Shown in pieces: positions 18,791 through 26,998 of a stretch of 47,762 nucleotides of DNA. This DNA comes from Candidatus Thioglobus perditus (GTDB lineage Bacteria > Pseudomonadota > Gammaproteobacteria > PS1 > Pseudothioglobaceae). The position numbers and the translations under genes were made by a program. Numbering within the stretch: position 1 is the first letter of the stretch; the number at the start of each line of letters is the position of its first letter. Where the stretch lies: the NCBI GenBank assembly GCA_002909145.1, contig PNQY01000087.1, positions 1-47,762 of the forward strand, read 5' to 3'. The notes beneath the pieces are model-generated. The model did no database searches, was not told the origin of the DNA, and saw nothing but the letters and a program-made list of their open reading frames with translations.

Positions 18791-19572
18791 AACAACACTC
18801 CCAATATAACCCTATAAACAACAAATGGCATAAGTCCAATTGTATCTAACAATTTAATAAAGAAAACAACAGTAAAGTAAGCACTAAATGCAGAAATAAT
18901 AAACCCTAGTATTAATAGCAGCCAATCTACATTTTGAGGATGTTGGTACAAATCAAATAAAATCAATATTGCAGAAAGTGTAATAACTGGAATGGATAAT
19001 AAAAATGCAAACTGTGTAGACGCCTGCTTAGACAGGCCTAGTAACAATCCAGCGGTAATAGTTATTCCCGATCTTGAGGTGCCAGGAATAAGTGCTAAAG
19101 CTTGCATAATCCCAACAAAACCAACATCCATCCAAGTTACAATATCTCTAGGCTTGTTATTATTGCCGCTAAGCCAACTAGCAACACCTAGTAACAATCC
19201 AAATACTAAAGTTGAATAGGCAATAACCTCAATAGATCGTAAGTTAAGTTCAATAAAATCTTTAAATAAAAGCCCAGATAAACCCACCGGAATTGTTCCT
19301 AATAACACTCCCCAGGCAAGTCTAGATTGGCCATACTCCCGGGTCTTTAACACTGAATAATAAAAATCAACTATTAGAACCTTAATAATCGCTCTGTAAT
19401 AATACACAATTGCACTAAGTGTGCCCATGTGCACTACAACATCAAAGGCCAAGCCTTGATCAGACCAGCCTAACAATTCTTTAGGAAGTAATAAATGTGC
19501 TGATGAAGAAATTGGCAAAAATTCACTCAACCCCTGAATTAACGCCAATATGATCGTTTGAAAAATATCCAT
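18778..19572 (-). CDS. uppP: Undecaprenyl-diphosphatase
   Basis: This 264-aa polytopic membrane phosphatase (BacA family) recycles the lipid carrier for peptidoglycan and O-antigen synthesis. The two active-site signatures are present: GLSEFLPISSSAHLLL at 14-29 and IPGTSRSGITIT in the middle. About eight hydrophobic helices are apparent. It starts 2 bp after the midA-like stop, and its last codons overlap the true 5' end of pepN. Confidence 0.95.
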   Translation of the reverse strand: MDIFQTIILALIQGLSEFLPISSSAHLLLPKELLGWSDQGLAFDVVVHMGTLSAIVYYYRAIIKVLIVDFYYSVLKTREYGQSRLAWGVLLGTIPVGLSGLLFKDFIELNLRSIEVIAYSTLVFGLLLGVASWLSGNNNKPRDIVTWMDVGFVGIMQALALIPGTSRSGITITAGLLLGLSKQASTQFAFLLSIPVITLSAILILFDLYQHPQNVDWLLLILGFIISAFSAYFTVVFFIKLLDTIGLMPFVVYRVILGVLLLTI

Positions 19573-19574
19573 AT

Positions 19575-20669
19575 CTATAGCTTATGCATCAAATCTTGCT
19601 CTTTAAATCCATTTAATTTTACTGACATATTTTTACTTAAAGCCAACACCTTGAAACTTTCACCCATTGCACTTGGTAATACTAATTGTTTTACCTGTTG
19701 AGCCAGGTTTATACGTTTGTTTTCATCCTTTTCCGCCAATAGGTACTCATCAATGCCCAGAGATATTAAAAACATAGCTTGGGTGGCGTAACCTTTAAGT
19801 TCAAAACCACTATATCTAGCCTGATCAGCAATATCAGAAAAATTAACCGAGGTGGTTATATCTTGCTCACCTATATTTACAAATGGATCTTCACTAGCTT
19901 TATGCTGATAATAACAACGCAAAGTTCCATCAAACCTCTGTGGATGGAAATATTCATCTCTACCCATGCCATAATCAATTAACAACACCAATGCATTGTC
20001 TATAGAATCATACAATGAGTCAACCCAAGCTATTGCTCTATGATTTATCTCAGTTGTATAGCCATCAATTTTATTATCAGGAAGTAAAATATTTTTACTA
20101 TTGTAAGGCTTACTATATGCCTTCCATTTAAACTTATCACCTTGATAATCAACTCCCAGTTCATAGAAGTCGTCGTCTTGATAAATGATGCGTTTTGCCG
20201 GCATTGCATCCAATACTTCATTAGCAATGACCACTCCAGAAAACCCGCTAGGTAGCTCATTAATCCAAACCACTATATCTACAAGCTCTGGCAATACCAC
20301 TTCAATAGTTTGTTTTTGTCTTTGTTTTAATTCTGAGCTTAATTCTAAAATATAGTATTTTTTTGGTAATTTTTTTAATCTTCCCAATTCAAACAATATT
20401 TGTGCAACCAAAGCCCCACTGCCGGCTCCAAACTCCAAAATATCATTATTACCATTCATTACTTGAGAACACTGACGTGCCAAACAAAATCCAAATAAAT
20501 CAGATGTTTCTGGTGCAGTAACAAAATCACCGTGCTCTCCAAACTTCTCCAGCCCTGCACGATAATAACCAAATTTAGAATGATACAAACTGATATCCAT
20601 AAATTCATCAAAACCTATAGGCTCAGCATTTTGTATAATAGTATCTTTAATAATTTCTTCAAGGTTCAT
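19575..20669 (-). CDS. SAM-dependent methyltransferase, MidA/NDUFAF7 family
   Basis: The 364-aa protein belongs to the DUF185 (Methyltransf_28) family, whose eukaryotic member NDUFAF7 methylates an arginine of a complex I subunit. Visible motifs are FGYYRAGLEKFGEHGDFVTAPETS near the N-terminus, the SAM site ILEFGAGSGALVAQIL, and IANEVLDAMPAKR. LIDYGMGRDEYFHPQRFDGTLRCYYQH, characteristic of the family, lies in the C-terminal half. Length is typical. The bacterial substrate is not known to me. It heads the long minus-strand run and is divergent from the reductase at 20687, only 17 bp away. Confidence 0.88.
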   Translation of the reverse strand: MNLEEIIKDTIIQNAEPIGFDEFMDISLYHSKFGYYRAGLEKFGEHGDFVTAPETSDLFGFCLARQCSQVMNGNNDILEFGAGSGALVAQILFELGRLKKLPKKYYILELSSELKQRQKQTIEVVLPELVDIVVWINELPSGFSGVVIANEVLDAMPAKRIIYQDDDFYELGVDYQGDKFKWKAYSKPYNSKNILLPDNKIDGYTTEINHRAIAWVDSLYDSIDNALVLLIDYGMGRDEYFHPQRFDGTLRCYYQHKASEDPFVNIGEQDITTSVNFSDIADQARYSGFELKGYATQAMFLISLGIDEYLLAEKDENKRINLAQQVKQLVLPSAMGESFKVLALSKNMSVKLNGFKEQDLMHKL

Positions 20670-20686
20670 TGGATTAGTATTTTAAT

Positions 20687-21406
20687 ATGAAAACAGCATT
20701 AGTAACAGGAGGAGCCCACCGTATTGGAGCACAAATTTGCCGCACCTTGCATGACAACAATTTTAATGTAATTATTCACTACAAAAACTCAGCATCTGCA
20801 GCGCAAGATTTAGCTACAGAGCTAAATAAAAAACGCAAGAACTCAGCATCAATAATTCAAGCCGATCTATCCAACATAAAAAGTATTGAAAAATTATGCT
20901 CAGCAATTAATAGCTTGGATGTACTGATAAATAATGCTTCAGTATTCTATCCAACGCCAATCAGTGAAATAAATAAAGACTCGTACCAGCAAATTATGAA
21001 TACAAATCTCATGGCTCCACTATTTTTATCAACCACACTTGCAGACAAAATGTCGGACAACAATGGATGCATTGTAAATATTGTTGATATTCACTCACAA
21101 CGTCCATTAAAAAATTACACTATTTACAATATTTCAAAAGCTGCAATTGCAATGATGACCAAAACCCTTGCTAAAGAATTAGCCCCAAAATTGCGAGTAT
21201 GCGGAGTATCTCCTGGGTCAATTTTATGGCCTGAAAATTCAGCTGAGATTGACCAAAATAAAAAAAATAAGATGCTAAATAAGATTGCCTTAAAAAAGCA
21301 AGGTAGCAGTGAAGATATTGCGCAGACCGTTCTATTTTTAATAAATTCCAACTACATTACTGGACAAATAATTAGTGTTGATGGCGGTCGCACACTTAAT
21401 CAATAA
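20687..21406 (+). CDS. Pteridine reductase-like short-chain dehydrogenase
   Basis: This 239-aa SDR protein probably reduces dihydro-monapterin or dihydrofolate, as FolM does. The cofactor motif is TGGAHRIG at 7-14; Arg in place of the usual Gly-x-Gly spacing is typical of pteridine reductases. NNAS, the active-site YNISK and a C-terminal GQIISVDGG are also present. The serine of the catalytic triad appears replaced by Asp (NIVDIHSQRP), again as in pteridine reductases. The gene name folM is plausible but not proven. No Shine-Dalgarno sequence is obvious. Confidence 0.8.
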   Translation: MKTALVTGGAHRIGAQICRTLHDNNFNVIIHYKNSASAAQDLATELNKKRKNSASIIQADLSNIKSIEKLCSAINSLDVLINNASVFYPTPISEINKDSYQQIMNTNLMAPLFLSTTLADKMSDNNGCIVNIVDIHSQRPLKNYTIYNISKAAIAMMTKTLAKELAPKLRVCGVSPGSILWPENSAEIDQNKKNKMLNKIALKKQGSSEDIAQTVLFLINSNYITGQIISVDGGRTLNQ

Positions 21407-21437
21407 CAAATTTTTGATTAATATCATACTATCTTTG

Positions 21438-21446
21438 TGATATAAT
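21438..21446 (+). promoter_or_regulatory. Extended minus-10 promoter upstream of rne
   Basis: TGATATAAT is a perfect extended -10 (TGN-TATAAT). The predicted start, about 21453, leaves a leader of about 410 nt before the rne ATG. No clear -35 at 17 bp is seen, which extended -10 promoters can tolerate. Confidence 0.6.
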
Positions 21447-21493
21447 CAAAAGGCTTGAGTACTTTTGTGCTATGCAAAAAAGAATTTTTTAAT

Positions 21494-21855
21494 ATTTTTG
21501 TGCTAAGAATAAAATCACAAAAATTTTTATATATTTTGGGCTTTTTTATTGCCACATATAGAGAATTAATTATCATTTTACCTCAAGGTGAAATGCAATG
21601 AAAAAAGGTGAAAAACCTTTAAGAAATAGGCTTTATAGTTATTTATGTTTTTGATAAATTACAGTTTGACTCCTATAAAAAGTGCGTAAGCGCTAAAATC
21701 TCTACGTGTAATAAAAAGTCCGTTTAAGGACACTTTTAATAAGCTATAAATCGCTAATATTTGAATTATTTTATTGCCAATTTACAAACAATTAATCTAA
21801 TAAATTACTATATTTAGCCATATGTAGGTTGTTATCAATGTCCTCATTATAGGAC
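21494..21855 (+). promoter_or_regulatory. Long structured 5' leader of rne with candidate SD-sequestering switch
   Basis: The 455-bp gap before rne holds a series of hairpins: ATTTTTGTG/CACAAAAAT (21494-21524), AAAGGT/ACCTTT (21604-21620), AGTGC-GTAA-GCGCT (21681-21694), GTCC/GGAC (21718-21731) and GTCCT-CATTAT-AGGAC (21840-21855). The last one buries the AGGA ribosome site of rne. AGGAC at 21727-21731 can pair instead with GTCCT at 21840-21844, which would free that site. In E. coli a long rne leader mediates RNase E autoregulation; a similar role here is inferred. Confidence 0.5.
21598..21654 (+). CDS. Possible 18-aa upstream ORF in the rne leader
   Basis: ATG 21598 opens an 18-codon frame (MKKGEKPLRNRLYSYLCF) ending at TGA 21652-21654. 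AAGGTG at 21585-21590 lies seven bases upstream. Its codons 3-7 form the AAAGGT/ACCTTT hairpin, so translation and structure would interfere. Very short frames occur by chance in AT-rich DNA, so this is tentative. Confidence 0.25.
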   Translation: MKKGEKPLRNRLYSYLCF

Positions 21856-21861
21856 TTAACA

Positions 21862-23901
21862 ATGAATCATATTTTAATAAATGCAACTCATAAAGAAGAA
21901 ATTCGAGTTGGTATCGTAAAAAACAAAAAACTTACTGGCCTTAACATTGAAACCAGTTTAAATAAAAAAACCAAAGGCAACATTTACCGTGGAAAGATCT
22001 CTCGAGTAGAGCAATCATTAGAAGCTGCATTTGTTGATTATGGTAAAGAAAGACAAGGCTTTTTACCTTTTAAAGAAGTTGCAGAATCACTATACAATGG
22101 CGCAAAGCCCAAGGGTGACAAGTTAACAATTTCTGATGTTTTAAAAGAAGGTCAAGAAATAATTATTCAGGTTGAAAAAGAAGAGCGTGGCAACAAGGGT
22201 GCAGCACTTAGTACTTATATAAACCTTGCTGGCGCATATATGATATTAACGCCAAATAATGCAAAAAGCCACGGCATATCAAGACAAATAAACTCCTCAG
22301 ACAGGCAATCGCTTAAAGAAATTCTAGGCAAGATAAACATGCCTAACAATTCTGGGTTAATTATTCGCACTGCAGGTGCAGGAAAGGATTTAGAAGAACT
22401 ACAATGGGAGGTTGATTACCTTTCAGATTTATGGAAATCTATAAATAAAGTTGCTGAAGAGCGCCCTGCCCCATTTTTGATTTATCAAGATAGTGATATC
22501 ATTATCCGCACTCTGCGTGACTACCTAAGAGAGGATACCGACAGTGTTATTATTGATGAACTTGAAGCTTTTCAAAATGCCAAAGAGTTTGTTAGCTTTG
22601 TATTGCCACACTATCTAGATCGCATTAAATTCTTTGATGTCTCACAACACTCCTTGTTTAATCACATGGGTGTTGAGGCTCAAGTTAGAAGTGTATTTAA
22701 CCGTGAGGTATCACTACGCACAGGCGCAACAATTGTATTTGACCCAACAGAGGCATTGACCGCAATTGATATTAACTCTGCACGCGCAACCAAAGGTTCT
22801 GATATTGAAGAAACTGCATACAATACTAATTTAGAGGCAGCCAAAGAGATAGCTATACAATTGCAACTTCGAGATATTGGAGGATTAGTTGTTATTGACT
22901 TTATTGATATGTCATCTGAAGAGAATCGTAAATCAATTGAAAAGGCTATGGAAAAAGCCACCAATGCTGATCGTGCTCGCATCCAAATTGGCACTATCTC
23001 TCAATTTGGTTTGCTTGAAATGTCGAGACAGAGACTAATGAATTCTGTTACAGAATCAGTAGAAAAATCTTGCCCAGCATGTAGTGGTCGCGGCACAACA
23101 CCAACCATTCCAACGCTTGCTCTAAATATACTAAGACAGCTTGAAGATGGTTGTAACGCTTCCAATCAAACTGCACGTCTAACTATTCAATCAAGTGTAG
23201 AGGTAATAACCTACATATTAAATGAAAAACGTCAAGATATACTAAAACTAGAAGACAAACATGGGATAAAAGTTACATTGTTGCCTAACCCTTATATGCA
23301 GTTCCCTAACTTTACTATTAATAAGCAAAAAGGTGAAAAGAAATCACAACATAAGAGCTACCAAGGCATCTCAAAGCCTCAGCATACATTAGCTGAAAAT
23401 GGCTTAACAACTCAAGATGAATTGCCGGCTATTGATGTTAATAGACCAAAGACTCGTATGCCTGAGAAGCAAATTTCTTTATTTGAAAAAATCAAAGCTG
23501 CACTATTTGGCAAAAAGAAAAAGAAAACCAATAAGCGTAGAACCAATCCTAATAATCGTAATAAAAATCGTAATCGTAATAGGAATCGTAATAGAAATCC
23601 TAATAGAAATCCTAAACAAAACAATAACCCTAATCAAAACAAAGGACAGAATAAACAAGGTAAAAAACAACCACAAAAAACTAATAAACCTCAAACAAGG
23701 ACTCAAAATAATAAAAACCCACAGTCACAAGGCAACAAGGTAAAACAGGAGTCTGAAAATAAAACCAAGACTAATCCACAGTCACAAGGCAACAAGGTAA
23801 AACAGGAGTCTGAAAATAAAACCAAGACTAATCCACAGTCACAAAATAACAGCCCTAAGGTCAAAGAAGATAAAAAGCAAGAGATTGCAAAAACAGAATA
23901 A
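21862..23901 (+). CDS. rne: Ribonuclease E
   Basis: This 679-aa endoribonuclease should process rRNA and tRNA and start mRNA decay. The N-terminal catalytic half aligns residue for residue with E. coli: the S1 domain (about 36-120), Mg2+ ligands D303 (TAIDINS) and D346 (VIDFIDM), and the Zn-link C404-P-A-C407. The C-terminal region (about 500-679) is much shorter than in E. coli. It is low-complexity, with an RN/KN-rich tract (about 555-585) that could bind RNA, and two exact 19-residue repeats near the end. I see no clear membrane-anchor helix or known degradosome motif. aroE follows after 2 bp. Confidence 0.93.
   Translation: MNHILINATHKEEIRVGIVKNKKLTGLNIETSLNKKTKGNIYRGKISRVEQSLEAAFVDYGKERQGFLPFKEVAESLYNGAKPKGDKLTISDVLKEGQEIIIQVEKEERGNKGAALSTYINLAGAYMILTPNNAKSHGISRQINSSDRQSLKEILGKINMPNNSGLIIRTAGAGKDLEELQWEVDYLSDLWKSINKVAEERPAPFLIYQDSDIIIRTLRDYLREDTDSVIIDELEAFQNAKEFVSFVLPHYLDRIKFFDVSQHSLFNHMGVEAQVRSVFNREVSLRTGATIVFDPTEALTAIDINSARATKGSDIEETAYNTNLEAAKEIAIQLQLRDIGGLVVIDFIDMSSEENRKSIEKAMEKATNADRARIQIGTISQFGLLEMSRQRLMNSVTESVEKSCPACSGRGTTPTIPTLALNILRQLEDGCNASNQTARLTIQSSVEVITYILNEKRQDILKLEDKHGIKVTLLPNPYMQFPNFTINKQKGEKKSQHKSYQGISKPQHTLAENGLTTQDELPAIDVNRPKTRMPEKQISLFEKIKAALFGKKKKKTNKRRTNPNNRNKNRNRNRNRNRNPNRNPKQNNNPNQNKGQNKQGKKQPQKTNKPQTRTQNNKNPQSQGNKVKQESENKTKTNPQSQGNKVKQESENKTKTNPQSQNNSPKVKEDKKQEIAKTE
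23720..23843 (+). repeat. Perfect 57-bp tandem repeat inside the rne 3' end
   Basis: Two identical 57-bp units lie at 23720-23776 and 23777-23833, followed by the first ten or so bases of a third. Each encodes 19 residues (QSQGNKVKQESENKTKT within the unit). The units are multiples of three and identical in sequence, indicating a recent in-frame duplication. Confidence 0.95.
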
Positions 23902-23903
23902 TC

Positions 23904-24707
23904 ATGTATAAATTAGCTGTTTTTGGCAATCCAATAAATCATAGCTTATCTCCTATTATTCACACCCAGTTTGCTGAGCAAACTGGGGTTAAAATTAGCT
24001 ACGAAAAAATCTTAGCACCAGTAGACGACTTCATATCTTCAGCAACTGACTTTATCAATAATGGTACAAATGGTTTTAATATTACCGTACCTTTTAAACT
24101 TGACGCTTTTAAACTTGCTACCAAGCTAACTCTTAACGCAAAAACCGCAAAAGCAGTAAACACCATTAAGATTGATGGTGATAAATTAATTGGTGAAAAC
24201 ACTGATGGTGCAGGCTTAGTAAACGATTTAACCAATAATCTAAATATAGACTTAAAAGGAAAAATTATATTAGTTTTAGGTGCTGGTGGAGCAACACAAG
24301 GAATACTGCTGCCACTCCTCAATCAACAACCAAGGCGAGTTATGATTGCCAATCGTACAGCAATTAAAGCCTCGAAACTAAAGCATGATTTTGCTAAATA
24401 CGGCAAAACCTGTGGATTTGGTCTGGAGAAGATCAAGCACAATCCAGTAGATATAATTATCAATGCAACTAGTGCATCACTCGATGGAAAGATGCCTGAC
24501 ATTGCTAAAGGGTGTGCAAACGGTGCAATATGTTACGATTTAATGTATGGCCAACAAACACCATTTATGAATTGGTCTAAGGCAAACAATGCAAAAATGA
24601 CTGTAGATGGACTAGGGATGCTAGTCGAGCAAGCTGCCATCAGTTTTGAATTTTGGACTGGAAAGAAACCCGACACCAAATCTGTAATTGATAGCTTAAG
24701 GAGCTAG
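23904..24707 (+). CDS. aroE: Shikimate dehydrogenase
   Basis: This 267-aa enzyme reduces 3-dehydroshikimate with NADPH in aromatic amino-acid synthesis. The shikimate site is HSLSPIIH (13-20) and FNITVPFK, whose Lys is the catalytic base; GENTDGAG carries the partner aspartate. The nucleotide-binding loop is LGAGGATQG, and NRT follows as the NADPH clamp. Length is normal. It starts 2 bp after rne, so its expression is probably tied to the rne transcript. Its 3' end overlaps the convergent pdxH by 12 bp. Confidence 0.95.
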   Translation: MYKLAVFGNPINHSLSPIIHTQFAEQTGVKISYEKILAPVDDFISSATDFINNGTNGFNITVPFKLDAFKLATKLTLNAKTAKAVNTIKIDGDKLIGENTDGAGLVNDLTNNLNIDLKGKIILVLGAGGATQGILLPLLNQQPRRVMIANRTAIKASKLKHDFAKYGKTCGFGLEKIKHNPVDIIINATSASLDGKMPDIAKGCANGAICYDLMYGQQTPFMNWSKANNAKMTVDGLGMLVEQAAISFEFWTGKKPDTKSVIDSLRS

Positions 24708-25334
24708 GCGATCTATTTTCCAAGAGTTACTCTCTTTCCTATAAATAAACCTATCATGTAGGCGATTTTCCCTTCCCTGCCAAAATTCAATTGTATCTGG
24801 AATAACTCTATAACCACCCCAAAAATCCGGCAATGGCACCTTACCATTGTTAAATTTTTGTTTCATTCTGGCAAATTCAGAAAGCAATATTTGCCTTGAG
24901 CTAATAGTTGATGATTGTGAAGACGTCCAAGCTCCAAGCTGTGTGTCTTTGGGCCGCGTGGCAAAATATTTAATTGACTCTAATGTTGGCACTTTTTCAA
25001 CAGAACCAGAAATCTTTACCTGCCTTTCAAGATCGACCCAAGGGAAAAGCAAAGCTACCTTTGGATTGTTGTCAATTTGTTTAGATTTTTTGGATCCGTA
25101 ATTAGTAAAAAATATAAAACCACTTTCATCAAAAGACTTAAGCAATACAGTTCTAATACTTACACCACTTTCATCACTTGTGGCCAGACTCATAGCATTT
25201 GGTATTGTTAATTTAGCCTCTGTAGCATCATTCATCCACTTTTCAAACTGAATAAACGGATCTTTACTTAAACTATCACGACTAATGCCGTTGCTGGTAA
25301 ATTCTCTTCTTAAGCTGTTAAGATCAATACTCAT
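24696..25334 (-). CDS. pdxH: Pyridoxamine/pyridoxine 5'-phosphate oxidase
   Basis: This 212-aa FMN enzyme makes pyridoxal 5'-phosphate. Conserved features are [26 protein letters not shown] (FMN/PLP contact region), [14 protein letters not shown], and the C-terminal [18 protein letters not shown]. The protein ends WKIDRLAP, the usual PdxH terminus, so it is complete. Its ATG overlaps the ubiM stop by one base (TAATG), so the two are co-translated. PLP is needed by argD and metY in this window. Confidence 0.96.
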   Translation of the reverse strand: MSIDLNSLRREFTSNGISRDSLSKDPFIQFEKWMNDATEAKLTIPNAMSLATSDESGVSIRTVLLKSFDESGFIFFTNYGSKKSKQIDNNPKVALLFPWVDLERQVKISGSVEKVPTLESIKYFATRPKDTQLGAWTSSQSSTISSRQILLSEFARMKQKFNNGKVPLPDFWGGYRVIPDTIEFWQGRENRLHDRFIYRKESNSWKIDRLAP

Positions 25335-26527
25335 TAGAATGGTAAAAACTTATTCTCTTTAGCTTCGGTCAAATGATGCGAGATTATGTATTTAATCGGC
25401 GGAAAATTCTCAGCAAATTTAAGCACAAATCTCCTTACCTGTTTTATCACCGGAGCATCATTAGTAAACAGTGCAACAATGCCATTAGTGCCAAAGAACA
25501 TTAAACGTGTAAGATTTATATGCTTTTTCTGATACAGTTTTAACAAAGACTCAGACCCAATATCTTGACCATGCGCCAAAGCATCTTGCACTAAGTTTGC
25601 CAAAACATTTTGACCTCTTAACCCAAGATTAAAACCATGTGCAGTAACTGGATGCATTCCTACAGAAGCATCTCCAATAAGAGCGAAGCGTTTAGCCACA
25701 AAAGCTTGTGCATGAGTACCGATAAGAGGATAAGAGTGCCTAGTTCCGTCTTGAGTCATTTTCCCAAATTCACCTTTAAAAAATTCAGTGACAAAATTAT
25801 TAAACTCCTCTTCTGGCATATCCAACATATTTTGCGATTCGTTAGTTTTAACTGTAATCACAATAGATGATGCGTCGCCAACCATTGGCAATAGGGCAAA
25901 AGTTTTGCCATAATCAAAGCACTCCAATGCAGTATTATTGTGTGATTTCTCATGCTTCATCTTGGTTATTATCATAACCTTAGAAAAATCCTTCATTAAT
26001 GTTGGAATACCTACCTTACGACGAATCTCAGAAAAACGTGAATCTGCAGCTACCACAAGCTTAGTATTAATATTTTCACCACTGTTCAACATAACAGTAG
26101 ATGAACTATCTCCCTGCTTAACATCTTTAACTAACGAATCAGTAACTAAATCAATATTCTGTGCATCATTTACTCTATCGTACAATGCTTTTCTAATAAG
26201 ATAATTAGGCACCAAATAACCCAAAGCATCAATACCTTTTTGATCTGGTTTAAAGTTAAGTAGCGGTGGAGAATCTCCATCAAAAACTTTAGCCTCTTTG
26301 AGTGGTGACACTTGAGATTGATCAATCAGACTCCAAATTTTAAGTTTTTTTAAAATTTTTACTGATAAGTGTGTAAGTGCTATTTCTCTACCATCCTCTT
26401 TAGGGTTGGCAATTGCATCAATATCTGAACGCTCTAATAGTAGAACCTTAACATTAGCATCAATCATAGAGGCAGCAAAGCTAAGACCTGCAGGGCCGCC
26501 ACCTATAATTACAATATCATATTTCAT
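25334..26527 (-). CDS. ubiM: FAD-dependent ubiquinone hydroxylase, UbiM type
   Basis: The 397-aa flavin monooxygenase hydroxylates the aromatic ring in ubiquinone synthesis. [11 protein letters not shown] (9-19) is the FAD dinucleotide site, [10 protein letters not shown] the segment typical of the UbiM subgroup, and [23 protein letters not shown] the second FAD motif. From memory, sequence and length fit the Neisseria-type UbiM better than UbiH/UbiF, but regiospecificity within this family varies. The motif AHGFN replaces the G-Q-G-x-N of UbiH/F, which supports the UbiM call. The gene is upstream of pdxH in a two-gene unit. Confidence 0.8.
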   Translation of the reverse strand: MKYDIVIIGGGPAGLSFAASMIDANVKVLLLERSDIDAIANPKEDGREIALTHLSVKILKKLKIWSLIDQSQVSPLKEAKVFDGDSPPLLNFKPDQKGIDALGYLVPNYLIRKALYDRVNDAQNIDLVTDSLVKDVKQGDSSSTVMLNSGENINTKLVVAADSRFSEIRRKVGIPTLMKDFSKVMIITKMKHEKSHNNTALECFDYGKTFALLPMVGDASSIVITVKTNESQNMLDMPEEEFNNFVTEFFKGEFGKMTQDGTRHSYPLIGTHAQAFVAKRFALIGDASVGMHPVTAHGFNLGLRGQNVLANLVQDALAHGQDIGSESLLKLYQKKHINLTRLMFFGTNGIVALFTNDAPVIKQVRRFVLKFAENFPPIKYIISHHLTEAKENKFLPF

Positions 26528-26581
26528 TTGCGATTTATTTGCGATAATGTATCTATTATAACTAAGTAGTAAATATAAACT

Positions 26582-26998
26582 ATGATTTACGTTGTTATTC
26601 AGTTCAGTGCAATACTTCTATTGATTATTAATACCAATATTAACAACATCAGCACATACTCTTTAATTCTATTTATAGCTTCAGCTATTATTGGAGTAAC
26701 AGCCATTATAAATATGAAAATTTCAAATTTAAATATTATGCCTGAACTTAAAGATAATCATAAATTGGCAACTAATGGTATATATAAATATATTCGCCAC
26801 CCTATGTACACTAGTGTAATTTTGTTGTGTTTGGGTTTTTTATTAACTGAAATAACTACTGTTAATATAATAGCTATGCTAATACTAACAATTAATTTAT
26901 TTTTAAAATCCAGGCTTGAAGAAAAACTACTAGAACAAAGATTCAACAACTACAAAGACTATAAAAATAACACTTATAGATTTTTACCTTTTATTTAA
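26582..26998 (+). CDS. Small membrane methyltransferase, ICMT/PEMT-like
   Basis: The 138-aa protein has four hydrophobic helices and the signature LATNGIYKYIRHPMYTSV (around 61-79), followed by a C-terminal EEKLLEQRF...YK. This matches the isoprenylcysteine carboxyl methyltransferase/phospholipid methyltransferase superfamily. RHP and the C-terminal glutamate pair form the SAM site in ICMT. The bacterial substrate is unknown. It is divergent from ubiM by 54 bp, and its 3' end overlaps the convergent Sel1 gene by 15 bp. Confidence 0.75.
   Translation: MIYVVIQFSAILLLIINTNINNISTYSLILFIASAIIGVTAIINMKISNLNIMPELKDNHKLATNGIYKYIRHPMYTSVILLCLGFLLTEITTVNIIAMLILTINLFLKSRLEEKLLEQRFNNYKDYKNNTYRFLPFI

Noticed and set aside
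23540-23843. CRISPR-like or intergenic repeat array
   Set aside because: The repeats are in frame inside rne, are contiguous without spacers, and encode an R/N-rich tail plus two 19-residue units.
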